Source: CAYWFP01 sp964457365 (GTDB lineage: Bacteria; Planctomycetota; SZUA-567). From it: 53,699 nt of DNA. The DNA is taken from the NCBI GenBank assembly GCA_964457365.1, contig CAYWFP010000014.1, positions 1 through 53,699 of the forward strand. Direction: 5' to 3'. The notes under the pieces are model-generated. The model ran no database searches and was not told the origin of the DNA. It saw nothing but the letters and a program-made list of their open reading frames with translations. Positions 18,148 through 26,738 of this stretch are shown in pieces (within the stretch, counting starts at the first letter, position 1; each line of letters starts with the position of its first letter). A program made the position numbers and the translations under genes.

Positions 18148-18818
18148 GTTTCGGATTCCTCAGAGTTTTCGTGCGTGTCCAAAATGGGTGCGGTCGCGCC
18201 GATCAGGATATGCGTATACGGGATGCGAAGCAAGTTGTGGCGCAACTGCGCGTCGATCACGGTGAAGAGCGGTTGCAGGAGTTCGAGATACCCGCTTTTG
18301 TTGCGCGGGTGTTGGCCGCGGTCCTTGCCGATGAGATAACGCGCGGAACGGCTCTGATCTTCGCTAAAGCAAGGCTCCATGCTGACGAAGCGTCCGGTCG
18401 GCTTGAGGTAGCGAATAGCTTTCTGCAGAAAGTTTTTCGCCTGGGTGTCGTCCAAGTGGTGCAGAAAGCCGAAAGCCATGACCAGGTCGAACGGCGGCTC
18501 GTGGTCCAGCATGGCATCAGCAATATCCATCACGAGGAATCGGTCCGGAGCACCGTATCGTTTCCGCGCGGCCCGGATGTAAGCGTTGGAGATATCGATG
18601 CCTAGGTAATCGACGTCGCCCAGAAACGGACGCAGATCCCCCGTCCCGCAGCCACAGTCCAGAACCCGCTCACCCGGACGCGGTTTGACGAATTCGGTGA
18701 CCGCCGTCTTTCTCGCATGTCTTGCTCCGATCAGAAAATTGAAAAGGTGAAAGACTGGCGCGAAACCGAGAATGGAGCGAGGATCCATGCTCAAATCCTT
18801 ATTCATGCGACCATGCAT
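18144..18818 (-). CDS. Class I SAM-dependent methyltransferase
   Basis: A 224-residue methyltransferase. Motif I is VLDCGCGTGDLRPFL, followed by VDYLGIDISNAYI, DLVMAFGFLHHLDD and YLKPTGRFVSMEPC, all in the usual order. The acceptor is unknown. It overlaps the following membrane-protein gene by 4 bp, so both are probably made together, for example methylating a lipid carrier or terminal sugar. The start is ambiguous: in-frame ATGs occur at codons 1, 5 and 11, and the one at codon 11 has an AAGGA about 9 nt upstream. Confidence 0.8.
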   Translation of the reverse strand: MHGRMNKDLSMDPRSILGFAPVFHLFNFLIGARHARKTAVTEFVKPRPGERVLDCGCGTGDLRPFLGDVDYLGIDISNAYIRAARKRYGAPDRFLVMDIADAMLDHEPPFDLVMAFGFLHHLDDTQAKNFLQKAIRYLKPTGRFVSMEPCFSEDQSRSARYLIGKDRGQHPRNKSGYLELLQPLFTVIDAQLRHNLLRIPYTHILIGATAPILDTHENSEESET

Positions 18819-18854
18819 CGCGTTTAAAGAACAAGTCGCACGAATGTGCGGGGC

Positions 18855-19994
18855 TCAGGCGCCTTTGTGAGCGAAAAAACGTTGCAATTCGTCGCATATC
18901 GTTGCGACGTCCTCATTCGTGAGTTCCGCATAGAGCGGCAGGCGGAGAAGGCGATCCGCCAGTTCCTCCGTCTGCTTAAGTGCGGGAAAGTCCGGTTGTG
19001 CTTGCCGACCCATCGGCGCGTTATGCAACGGAATATAGTGGAACAATGCCGAGATGCCGCGCTCCTTGAGATGTCCGATCAGCGCCGCGCGCGTGGGCTC
19101 ATCCTGTATGAGGACATAGGCCAGTTGAGCGTTGTGCCGACAATTGTTCGGGACGGTCGGCAGAACCAGATGCCCTGCGGCGGCCAGTGGAGCCAGGCGT
19201 TCCTGATAGGCTTGCCATATCTGCAGCCTCTGCCGGGTGATCGCGTCGGCTTCTTCGAGTTGCGCCAACAGGAATGCAGCATCCAGTTCACTCGGAAGAC
19301 AGCTTGATCCCAGATCCACCCAAGTATACTTGTCGGCCATGCCGCGAAAGAATTGCGAGCGGTTCGTCCCTTTCTCGCGGATGATCTCGGCGCGTTCGGC
19401 GAAGCGTTCGTCATTGACCAGCAACGCTCCGCCTTCGCCAGCGATGATGTACTTGGTGTCCTGAAAACTGTAGCAGCCGAGGTGGCCGATGGTTCCGAGG
19501 GGGCGATCCTTGTATTGCGCATGAACGCCTTGCGCGGCGTCCTCGACAACCAGCAGATCGTGCCGTCGCGCGATCTCCATAATCGAATCCATATCGCAAC
19601 CGACGCCGGCATAATGCACCGGAACGATCGCCTTGGTCTTCGACGTGATGAGTTCTTCGATGAGGTTCTCGTCTATGTTCAGCGTGTCGGGGCGGATGTC
19701 ACACCAGACCGGGACGCCGCCGCGGAGCACGAACGCATTCGCTGTGGCGACGAAGGTGAATGACGGGACGATGAATTCGTCGCCCGGCCGGATATCGGCC
19801 AAGAGCGCCGCCATTTCCAGTGCGGTCGTTCCCGAATGCGTCAGCAGCGCCTTTTTGGCGGAATAGTTTTGCTCAAGAAGCTGCTCGCAGCGCTTGGTGA
19901 ACGGGCCGTTCCCGGAAAGCTTCCCATTCGCCATCGCCTCGGCGATATACGTCTGCTCTTTACCCGTATAGTAGAGCTTATTGAAAGGGATCAT
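18855..19994 (-). CDS. wecE: dTDP-4-amino-4,6-dideoxygalactose transaminase
   Basis: A 379-residue DegT-family PLP enzyme matching WecE/RffA, which aminates dTDP-4-keto-6-deoxyglucose to dTDP-Fuc4N. Characteristic stretches are MIPFNKLYYTGKE, THSGTTALEMAALL, the PLP lysine Lys181 in CYSFQDTKYIIAGEGG, and REKGTNRSQFFRG followed by KYTWVDLGSSCLPSE. ATG 19994 is preferred over a TTG one codon earlier and has AAGG five bases before that TTG. WecD lies just upstream, so the pair makes dTDP-Fuc4NAc, an enterobacterial-common-antigen-type sugar. RmlA and RmlB, needed to supply the keto sugar, are not in the window. Confidence 0.88.
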   Translation of the reverse strand: MIPFNKLYYTGKEQTYIAEAMANGKLSGNGPFTKRCEQLLEQNYSAKKALLTHSGTTALEMAALLADIRPGDEFIVPSFTFVATANAFVLRGGVPVWCDIRPDTLNIDENLIEELITSKTKAIVPVHYAGVGCDMDSIMEIARRHDLLVVEDAAQGVHAQYKDRPLGTIGHLGCYSFQDTKYIIAGEGGALLVNDERFAERAEIIREKGTNRSQFFRGMADKYTWVDLGSSCLPSELDAAFLLAQLEEADAITRQRLQIWQAYQERLAPLAAAGHLVLPTVPNNCRHNAQLAYVLIQDEPTRAALIGHLKERGISALFHYIPLHNAPMGRQAQPDFPALKQTEELADRLLRLPLYAELTNEDVATICDELQRFFAHKGA

Positions 19995-20149
19995 CAAGCC
20001 TTGTCCTTGTTGACATAAAAGTGAAAAATGTATTGTCTCCAGAAGCCGGTCGGAATCAAGAAAAGACCGTGTGCTGAGATTGTTTTGAACGTTAGCAAGA
20101 TCACTGCGGAAAGATAGTCGCGACTCAAGAAATCATGCCCGTTTCGCAT
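19994..20149 (-). CDS. Possible 51-residue hydrophobic protein between wecD and wecE
   Basis: This short frame overlaps the end of wecD by 17 bp and its TGA shares one base with the wecE ATG (TGATG), the same tight spacing as real junctions in this locus. The predicted peptide has one hydrophobic stretch (LSAVILLTFKTISAHGLFLI) and a basic, aromatic tail (FWRQYIFHFYVNKDKA). No family is recognised. It could be a genuine small membrane protein, a remnant of a larger gene, or a chance frame in a 138-bp gap. Confidence 0.35.
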   Translation of the reverse strand: MRNGHDFLSRDYLSAVILLTFKTISAHGLFLIPTGFWRQYIFHFYVNKDKA

Positions 20150-20870
20150 TGGACGAGAGGTCCGCATCGGAGCGATTCCACCAATGGAAGATCGCGGTCT
20201 CGATGGCAATGGCGTATCCGGATTTGGCATATAACCCGCAAGCCGGTGCGTTAGCCAGCTGGGTGCACACTTCAGCGACCGCGCACTGATTATCCTTGAA
20301 CCATGCATCAGTGGCTTGCATAAGCTTCCTTCCGATGCCCTGTCCTCTCATCTCCGGATGTACGGCAAGAAGGCCGATGTGGCCTGTATCTTCCTTCTTC
20401 TGAAGCGTGACGAATCCGCTCAGCGTTTCGTGATGCCGCGTGACCAGGACGGCATCGGCCAGTTCGCCCGAGAGCGACTTTTCGATCCAGGCACGATACA
20501 TTTTCGCAAAACGCGGGCGGAGGTGTGGGTCCAGTCGAAAGCGTGAGTATGTGCCGCTCTCCAATGCCAGAGAGAGCAATTCTTCCGAAAGCGGTTCGCG
20601 ATAGCAATCGGCTTCTGCTGGCAAGGCGGCATTCGCTGATCCGACCGTTTTTCGAAATCGGACCTTGCGGTCCATGAGCGGTAATGACTCGGATAGGATA
20701 TCGATCTCGCTTTGGCTGGGATTTTCCTTTTCCACGTAGATCAGGTCGAATGAGGCCGTATCGGAAGTTGAACGCAAAACGTCGATTTCGGCGACGTCTT
20801 GTAAACAACAACGACCAATGGAAAATCCGAAAAAGGAGGAGTCCCAAGCGAGCGCTTCAATTAAGGGCAC
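20133..20870 (-). CDS. wecD: dTDP-fucosamine acetyltransferase, WecD-like
   Basis: A 245-residue GNAT enzyme. The N-terminal ALAWDSSFFGFSIGRC signature is diagnostic of WecD/RffC-type dTDP-4-amino-4,6-dideoxygalactose acetyltransferases, followed by FDLIYVEK. The acetyl-CoA loop is AVHPEMRGQGIGRKLM and the C-terminal GNAT segment is APACGLYAKSGYAI. It acetylates dTDP-Fuc4N made by WecE downstream. The start is GTG 20870, preceded by AAGGA seven bases upstream; the 14-bp overlap with the glycosyltransferase upstream supports it. Length is close to E. coli WecD. Confidence 0.85.
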   Translation of the reverse strand: MPLIEALAWDSSFFGFSIGRCCLQDVAEIDVLRSTSDTASFDLIYVEKENPSQSEIDILSESLPLMDRKVRFRKTVGSANAALPAEADCYREPLSEELLSLALESGTYSRFRLDPHLRPRFAKMYRAWIEKSLSGELADAVLVTRHHETLSGFVTLQKKEDTGHIGLLAVHPEMRGQGIGRKLMQATDAWFKDNQCAVAEVCTQLANAPACGLYAKSGYAIAIETAIFHWWNRSDADLSSNAKRA

Positions 20871-21828
20871 GTTCCGTTCCTTGACGGATGGTGCGGACGA
20901 TATAGGTCGGTCGCGCCTTGGCCTGATCGAAGAGCTTGCCGATATAAACGCCCAGAATTCCCGAACTCATAATTATGAAACCGGAGAGGAACCAGATGGA
21001 GATGATCAGGGAGGCGTACCCCGTGACTTCGATGGAGCCCATGATATAGAGAAGAAGATAGAAGGAAGCGACTGCGAACGCTGCCAGGCTGATGAAGGAG
21101 CCGATCCAGATCAGTAAGTGCAACGGGCGGTTCGAGAATGAAAGAATGACGTCCATGGCCATGCGGCATTGCTTGAAAAGGGTGTATGCCGACTTGCCTT
21201 CTTCGCGTTCGGCGTGGGCGACCGGAAGCTTGGTCCGGCGGAAACCGATCCAGCTCACCATCACGGGAAAATAGCGGATGCGGTCGCCAAGAGACAGAAC
21301 CGCGTCAATCACGTTGCGCCTGTAGATGCCGAAGTTGGCCACGGAAGCGTCCTGCTGCGTTCTCGTCATATAGGAAAGAACCGCATAAAACGCCTTGGAA
21401 CTCATGCGCTTGAACCACGTATCCTGCCGTACCGCGCGTTGCGCCAACACCACATCGTATCCCTCCTGTGCTTTGGCGTAAAGGTTGGGAATCTCTTCCG
21501 GTCGATCCTGCAGATCGCAATCCATCACGATGACCCATTGACCGGAGGCATGGGTCAAGCCCGCCGTAATCGCGTAATGCTGTCCGAAGTTTCGGCTCAG
21601 TTCGATGCCTGTAATGCGCGGATCAACTTCGCATTCTCGACAGATACGCTCCCAACCGTCGTCAGGCGACCCGTCAAAGACCAGAATGATTTCATATTCT
21701 TCGGTGATCGCAGACAGTGCGGTTTTAATTCGCTGGCATAGAACAGGGATAAGGCTGGAGGTTCCATAGACCGGACTCACGACCGAGAGCAGCGGAGCAG
21801 CAGAGGAAGGCATTGAATGCTCGGTCAT
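20857..21828 (-). CDS. GT2 family glycosyltransferase with C-terminal membrane anchor
   Basis: A 323-residue GT-A enzyme of the DPM1/ArnC/GtrB type, which transfers a sugar onto a polyprenyl phosphate. It opens with LLSVVSPVYGTSSLIPVL, has the aspartate pair in LVFDGSPDDGWERI and VIVMDCDLQDRPEEI, then FGIYRRNVIDAV. Two long hydrophobic spans near residues 235-300 (for example LLIWIGSFISLAAFAVASFY) match ArnC-type anchors. It lies directly upstream of wecD with a 14-bp overlap, so its donor may be dTDP-Fuc4NAc or the uronate/pentose from the next two genes; the choice is inference. Confidence 0.88.
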   Translation of the reverse strand: MTEHSMPSSAAPLLSVVSPVYGTSSLIPVLCQRIKTALSAITEEYEIILVFDGSPDDGWERICRECEVDPRITGIELSRNFGQHYAITAGLTHASGQWVIVMDCDLQDRPEEIPNLYAKAQEGYDVVLAQRAVRQDTWFKRMSSKAFYAVLSYMTRTQQDASVANFGIYRRNVIDAVLSLGDRIRYFPVMVSWIGFRRTKLPVAHAEREEGKSAYTLFKQCRMAMDVILSFSNRPLHLLIWIGSFISLAAFAVASFYLLLYIMGSIEVTGYASLIISIWFLSGFIIMSSGILGVYIGKLFDQAKARPTYIVRTIRQGTERALN

Positions 21829-21856
21829 GCCGGCAGGCTACCCAATCAGAACCCGG

Positions 21857-22849
21857 TTAATTTCGTCCGTCGGTCAACCACCAGGAGTTGGCCTTCGACC
21901 ACTCGATTGTCTTCTGAATACCTTCGCGAAGCGAGGTGGTGGCTTTCCATCCGAGAATTTTCTCGGCTTTGGATACCTCTGGCACGCGCCGTGGTATATC
22001 CTGGTAGGCCTTGCCGTACTCCTTCACGGTGTCGAAAACGTCGTAGGAGACGGTATTGCCCGTAGCGGCGATAATCGTTTCCACGATTTCCAGCATGGTG
22101 CTTTCGGCGGGGTTACCGAAATTGAACGATTCGCCGATCGCCTCGCTTTTCTTCGACGCCAGGATGACGCCCCGGACGATATCTTCGATGTAGCAGAAGC
22201 AACGGGTCATTTTCCCGTCGTCGTAGACCAGCGGATTCTCGCCGCGCAGGGCCTTGTAGACGCTCTGCGAGACCACGAAATAAGGATTCTGCTTGGGGCC
22301 GTAGGCGTTGAAGAACCGTACGATCGTGAACGGCAGCCCGCAGGAGCGATACAGGCCGTACAGCATGTGCTCGCAGACTGCTTTGGCCGAGCTGTAGCAC
22401 CAACGGTCGATGGAGGTGGGCCCGAGGACGCGATCGGCGTTTTCGTCCCATGGAATCGCCGGATTCTTGCCGAAGACCTCACTGGTGCTGGTGAAGAGAA
22501 TCCGCGTATTGTGTTCCCGCGCCACCTCCAGGATATGCCGGGTGCCGATGACGCTGACGTCGATCAACTTCAACGGATCGGCGATGTAATGCTTGATGCC
22601 CACCACCGAGGCAAGATGGTACATTACTTCGGCTTCAGGCAGCCAGAAATCACGGACCGTCTGCGGATTTCGGATATCCCCCACGCGGTAATGCAGGCGA
22701 GGATGATCCGCAACCTCTTTGAGATTCATTGCCTCATCAAGGGGCACGATATCCAGAACATGAACTTGGTGGTCCGTCAACAACGCCTCGATGAGGTGGC
22801 TGCCGATGAATCCGGAACCGCCCGTGACCATGACTTTCGGCAAACTCAT
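21857..22849 (-). CDS. UDP-glucuronate decarboxylase-like SDR
   Basis: A 330-residue extended SDR. The NAD loop is VMVTGGSGFIGSHL; the catalytic region has FTSTSEVFG (Thr-Ser-Glu) and GPTSIDRWCYSSAKAVCEH (Tyr-x-x-x-Lys), a combination typical of UDP-xylose synthase and the ArnA decarboxylase domain. VRFFNAYGPKQNPYF and TRCFCYIEDIVRGV follow. ATG 22849 is chosen because it forms an ATGA overlap with the upstream dehydrogenase stop; a 10-residue longer reading has no support. With that dehydrogenase it probably converts a UDP-uronate into a UDP-4-keto-pentose or UDP-xylose. Confidence 0.85.
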   Translation of the reverse strand: MSLPKVMVTGGSGFIGSHLIEALLTDHQVHVLDIVPLDEAMNLKEVADHPRLHYRVGDIRNPQTVRDFWLPEAEVMYHLASVVGIKHYIADPLKLIDVSVIGTRHILEVAREHNTRILFTSTSEVFGKNPAIPWDENADRVLGPTSIDRWCYSSAKAVCEHMLYGLYRSCGLPFTIVRFFNAYGPKQNPYFVVSQSVYKALRGENPLVYDDGKMTRCFCYIEDIVRGVILASKKSEAIGESFNFGNPAESTMLEIVETIIAATGNTVSYDVFDTVKEYGKAYQDIPRRVPEVSKAEKILGWKATTSLREGIQKTIEWSKANSWWLTDGRN

Positions 22850-24162
22850 CGCCCGACCCCCTTGTAGACCAGTCCGCAAGCTTTCATCTCGTTGATTTTC
22901 TCTTTGGAGAAGAACATGCGACCGTCAAAGACCATCGCGCCGGGCTTTGCCAGTCGGGCCATGCGCTCGACAGAAAGATCATGAAACTCCTGATGCCCGG
23001 CCAGGAACGCGATGCAATCGGCCTGCTCGATGGTCGGCTCAATCTCTTTATTCACCGGCAACGTGGTGACCAGTTCAATGTCATGTGCTTCCACCCATGG
23101 GTCGCAGATCTCCAGCCGATATTCCTTCTCCAGGAGATAATCGATCACAGGCTTCGTGGGAGTAAAACGGCAGTCGCCGGTGTTGTTCTTGAAGGCAATG
23201 CCGGCGATCGCTACCTTCAACGAACCGGGATCCTCGGAACGCTTGCTCAGAAAGCTATCGATAAGTTCCGCTGAATACAGAGGCATGGAATCGTTGACAT
23301 GGCGCGAGGTCGGAGGAATCTGAAGATCTAATCCGAACTGCTTGCCCAGACGGTGAACAAACCATGGATCCTTGGTGAGGCAGTATCCGCCGACGCCGAC
23401 GGAGGGAATCAGGATGTTGACATTGCCCTGGCCTTTGGGCAGGCTGTTGGCGGCGGAGATCACATCCAGCACGTCCACGTCCAATTTATCAGATATCTTC
23501 GCCAATTCGCCTGCGAGCGCGATATTCAGATCGATCCAGAGATTGTCCGCCAGTTTTACCATCTCCGCGGCACGCGCGGAGCCAACCTCTATCACTTCCA
23601 CATCGAGCGCTTCACGCCAGAAACGTCCCGCGCGCTGCGTGGCTGAGGCGGTTACTCCACCAACAACGACGGGCAGGGAAAGGCAATCCTTGATCGCCGT
23701 TCCTTCGGCCAGCCGCTCGGGGCAAAATGCCAGGTCTACCTGCTTCTCCCGCAGAATGTCGCCGACCACGCGTTCGGTCGTATACGGCGGCACCGTGCTT
23801 TTAAGCATAACGAGTGCGCCGGTAGGAACGGGGGGCTTAATGCGCTCTACAGCTGCCTGGATCTGGGAAAGATCCGGATCGCTCTCGCCCGAAAGCGGCG
23901 TTCCCACGGCGATGAGAATAGTCTGGCATTGTGCGAGCATCGAAGGGTCGTCATCGACAAACAGACGTCCTTCGGAGACGTTCTTCTCGATTAACGTCGC
24001 AAGGCCTGGTTCGGAGAATGGACTCCGGCCCGCCTTCACGGCTTCGATAATCCGGTGGCTCGGCTCGACGCCGAAAACACGGTATCCGTGATCGGCAAGC
24101 ACCGCCCCGATAACAGAACCGATATAGCCGAATCCTACAATGCCGACCGACTGTTTGCTCAT
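22846..24162 (-). CDS. Nucleotide-sugar dehydrogenase (UDP-Glc/UDP-ManNAc type)
   Basis: A 438-residue enzyme of the UDP-glucose/GDP-mannose dehydrogenase family. It has the Rossmann loop VGIVGFGYIGSVIGAVLADH, TILIAVGTPL, STVPPYTTERV, FCPERLAEGTAI, EMVKLADNLWIDLNIAL and the catalytic cysteine in VGVGGYCLTKDPWF. The C-terminal domain opens VAIAGIAFKNNTGDCRFTP. The FCPER...AEG region is like WecC-type UDP-ManNAc dehydrogenases, but coupling by ATGA to a decarboxylase-like SDR argues for UDP-glucose as substrate. It is a paralogue of the 14506-15930 gene. A promoter candidate lies about 100 bp upstream. Confidence 0.87.
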   Translation of the reverse strand: MSKQSVGIVGFGYIGSVIGAVLADHGYRVFGVEPSHRIIEAVKAGRSPFSEPGLATLIEKNVSEGRLFVDDDPSMLAQCQTILIAVGTPLSGESDPDLSQIQAAVERIKPPVPTGALVMLKSTVPPYTTERVVGDILREKQVDLAFCPERLAEGTAIKDCLSLPVVVGGVTASATQRAGRFWREALDVEVIEVGSARAAEMVKLADNLWIDLNIALAGELAKISDKLDVDVLDVISAANSLPKGQGNVNILIPSVGVGGYCLTKDPWFVHRLGKQFGLDLQIPPTSRHVNDSMPLYSAELIDSFLSKRSEDPGSLKVAIAGIAFKNNTGDCRFTPTKPVIDYLLEKEYRLEICDPWVEAHDIELVTTLPVNKEIEPTIEQADCIAFLAGHQEFHDLSVERMARLAKPGAMVFDGRMFFSKEKINEMKACGLVYKGVGR

Positions 24163-24263
24163 GAATACGTTATCCTGTCCGCAACAGCAGACAATCCCTG
24201 CGCGTTACATGCTCAGGGCGATCATTCGATCCCCTGTTCGGGAAAAATATTTACGCCGAGATC

Positions 24264-24291
24264 AATATATGCATTATGCGCCATAAATCAA
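24264..24291 (-). promoter_or_regulatory. Candidate sigma-70 promoter for the dehydrogenase operon
   Basis: On the minus strand, TTGATT (24291-24286) and TATATT (24269-24264) are 16 bp apart, in the 183-bp gap before the gene starting at 24162. The predicted leader is about 95 nt. Just upstream, at about 24292-24308, a 5-bp GAAAG/CTTTC hairpin might end the preceding transcript. Confidence 0.45.
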
Positions 24292-24345
24292 GAAAGTAGC
24301 GTGCTTTCGTGCCTATCTGGTCGTGGCGCCAAGATGATTGCCGGT

Positions 24346-25257
24346 TCATCGCTTGCGCTTCTCTTTCGAATCGTCTTTCCGCAACATGTGCAGCTCCATC
24401 CGCATATGCGCGATCTGATCGGCGAGCATGCCGAAGAAGAAGACGAAGACGCCCATGCTGATCATCAGGATGCTCGACTCCTGGAGTTGGCTGTGTCGAA
24501 TCAAAGTGTAGCCGGCCAAAGACAGGCCGACAAGAAGAAACAATCCCGCCAGCGGCGCGAAGATCTTGGTCGGATGAAACAGCAGCACCATGCGCAGGAT
24601 GATATTGAGAAAGCGCAGCCCGTCGCGGAAAGGCTGGATATTGCTTGTGCCGGTCTCGCGGCGTTTGATCGAGGCTATGGGCACGTATTTGACGAAATAG
24701 CCGGCATTGATCATCGCCATGGTGATCGTGGTCGGATAGGAATACCGCTGCGGAAAAAGATGCTGGAACTCCTCGAAGCAGGATTTGTGCATGATCCGGA
24801 AGCCGCTGGTCAGGTCGGCAATCTGCTGTTTGGTCAGAAAACTCGCGACCCGGTTGAGGACCTTGTTGCCGATGCTGCGGAAACGACTGACGTCGGCATC
24901 CCGGGCCCGGGCGGCGACAACCATGTCGTATGATTCCATCTCGCGCAGCATGGCCGGGATCTCTTCCGGCGGATGTTGTCCGTCGCCGTCGAGGAAGACG
25001 AGGATCTCGCCCTTCGCTGCCAGCCCGCCGGTGCGGACGCTGCGGCCATTTCCCATGTTGTGCGGATGCCGCAGCAGGCGGACGGGGTACCTCTCGGCGA
25101 CCTCCGCTGTGTTGTCCGTGGAACCGTCGTCCACCACGAGCACCTCCCAGTCCTTGGCTTCGGGCAGGGCGAAGAGGCGATTCAGCATTGGCGCCAGTAC
25201 CTCGCCTTCGTTGTAGACGGGGAGGATGATGGAAACGACCGGATTGTTTTCACACAT
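24346..25257 (-). CDS. GT2 family glycosyltransferase, polyprenyl-phosphate type
   Basis: A 303-residue GT-A enzyme. The nucleotide-binding strand is VSIILPVYNEGEVLAPML, the metal motifs are VLVVDDGSTDNTAE and ILVFLDGDGQHPPEEI, and DLTSGFRIMHKSCFEEF is the usual acceptor-loop segment. Two C-terminal hydrophobic spans (IFAPLAGLFLLVGLSLAGYT and SSILMISMGVFVFFFGM) resemble dolichyl/undecaprenyl-phosphate glucosyl- or mannosyltransferases. It ends the downstream side of the radical SAM module; the gene upstream (radical SAM) stops 17 bp before it. A lipid-linked monosaccharide donor for the GT-C-like protein at 28761 is a plausible product. Confidence 0.87.
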   Translation of the reverse strand: MCENNPVVSIILPVYNEGEVLAPMLNRLFALPEAKDWEVLVVDDGSTDNTAEVAERYPVRLLRHPHNMGNGRSVRTGGLAAKGEILVFLDGDGQHPPEEIPAMLREMESYDMVVAARARDADVSRFRSIGNKVLNRVASFLTKQQIADLTSGFRIMHKSCFEEFQHLFPQRYSYPTTITMAMINAGYFVKYVPIASIKRRETGTSNIQPFRDGLRFLNIILRMVLLFHPTKIFAPLAGLFLLVGLSLAGYTLIRHSQLQESSILMISMGVFVFFFGMLADQIAHMRMELHMLRKDDSKEKRKR

Positions 25258-25274
25258 GGCCGTCCTTGCTCGAT

Positions 25275-26738
25275 TCAGGATTTCCCGCTCAGCATGAAGT
25301 CAAGCACGCGCGTACCCGCAAGAGTAACGCGTTTCATGTCCTGCCAACTGCGAATCTGGTCACGAAGAAACGCACACAGCTTCCCGGAACGCAAGTAAAA
25401 TCTTCGATAGGCGTAGGGCACGAGCTTCTGCAGTTCCTCGCGCTTCACGTCGCAGTAGAACTCGTTGTACAGTCCTTCGGTATGCAGGTTCGAGAGATCG
25501 CTTGCCGAACCATCGCGGATCTCCGGATGCGTCTGCGCCAACTCCTCGAAGAGCGGAGTGCCTGGATAGGGTGTACAGAGGCCGAAGGTCGCGGTGGTCG
25601 GATTCAACGCGTTGACGAACTCGATGGTCTGGTCGATGGTTTCGCGCGTGTCGCCGGGGTTGCCGATCATCGTATGGGCGTGCGTGTTGATGCCGATGCG
25701 ATTGGCCGCGGCGAACACTTCGTGCGCGCGCTCGATCCGGTACCCTTTCTTGATCCTGTCGAGGATAGCCTGCGAGCCGGACTCGATGCCAAACTTGATG
25801 GTATGACAACCCGCTTTCTTTGCCAGTGCCATCGTCTCCTCGTCGATCATGCCGACGCGGGCGTTGGCGATCCAGGTCACGTCCAATTTCTTCTCGACGA
25901 TCTGCCGGAAGATCTCGTGATCGCGCTGCCTGTTCACGAAGAACGTATCGTCGCGAAAATAGATCTCGCGGTAACCTTTTCCGGCCAGGAAGCCGATCAG
26001 GCGCAGAACGTACTCGGCGGACTGAAACCGGACGCGCCTGCCATCGAAGTACGGCGCGGTACAGAAGGTACATAATCCGGGGCATCCACGCGAAGTGCTG
26101 GCGGTCATGTATGGCATCCGACGGACAATCGGATTGAAATAATCTATACCTTTGGTAAGCCAGTCGGGATCCGGGAGCGGCAGTTCGTCGAGATTTTCGA
26201 TCAGTGGATAGTCGGGATTGATCACCGGCTTGCCGGCACCATCGCGGAAACCGATTCCTTCCAGCGTCGTCCATTCCTCGCCTTGAGCCATCCGCGCAGC
26301 CAAATCCCGCAAGATCCACTCCGGTTCACGCCGGACAATGATGTCGATTCCGTTGTGAGCAAGCGCATACTGCGGCATAAACGTCGGATGCGATCCGAAG
26401 ATGACGGTTCGTAGACGCGGGTGCGCCTGTTTGAGTCGCAGCAGGCAATCCGCATCTTCCTGAAAGCTCATCGTACTGGTGGTGCAGAGAAGCAGGTCGC
26501 AATCCACAAGGAGCGGGGATACCTGCTCGTATGGTTTCTGCTCGGCCTGCGCGTCAAGGAAGACGACATCGTGACCCGCTTCGCGCAGCACCGTCGCCAC
26601 CTGCAGGAGCGCGAACGGCGGCACGCTCGCCCCGCCGATACGCTTGCCCGCACACCAGCATCCATACAGGACATCGCGCACCACGTTGCCGGACGCGCTG
26701 GTCATCGGATTGAGCACGAAGATACGGAGGCTACTCAT
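25275..26738 (-). CDS. Radical SAM protein with B12-binding-like N-terminal domain
   Basis: A 487-residue enzyme. Residues 1-150 resemble the cobalamin-binding Rossmann domain (FALLQVATVLREAGHDVVFL), but no DxHxxG cobalamin motif is visible, so B12 use is doubtful. The [4Fe-4S] cluster cysteines are Cys219, Cys223 and Cys226 in STSRGCPGLCTFC; the core continues with EIYFRDDTFFVN, IKFGIESGSQAIL and MIGNPGDTRETI. This is the BchE/HpnJ-like class, which performs cyclisations, methylations or carbon-skeleton changes. It overlaps the 70-residue gene by 8 bp. Its substrate may be a lipid carrier or sugar; there is no direct clue. Confidence 0.85.
   Translation of the reverse strand: MSSLRIFVLNPMTSASGNVVRDVLYGCWCAGKRIGGASVPPFALLQVATVLREAGHDVVFLDAQAEQKPYEQVSPLLVDCDLLLCTTSTMSFQEDADCLLRLKQAHPRLRTVIFGSHPTFMPQYALAHNGIDIIVRREPEWILRDLAARMAQGEEWTTLEGIGFRDGAGKPVINPDYPLIENLDELPLPDPDWLTKGIDYFNPIVRRMPYMTASTSRGCPGLCTFCTAPYFDGRRVRFQSAEYVLRLIGFLAGKGYREIYFRDDTFFVNRQRDHEIFRQIVEKKLDVTWIANARVGMIDEETMALAKKAGCHTIKFGIESGSQAILDRIKKGYRIERAHEVFAAANRIGINTHAHTMIGNPGDTRETIDQTIEFVNALNPTTATFGLCTPYPGTPLFEELAQTHPEIRDGSASDLSNLHTEGLYNEFYCDVKREELQKLVPYAYRRFYLRSGKLCAFLRDQIRSWQDMKRVTLAGTRVLDFMLSGKS

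Noticed and set aside
21827..22867. 346-codon plus-strand frame
   Set aside because: Antisense to the decarboxylase-like SDR; a composition artefact.
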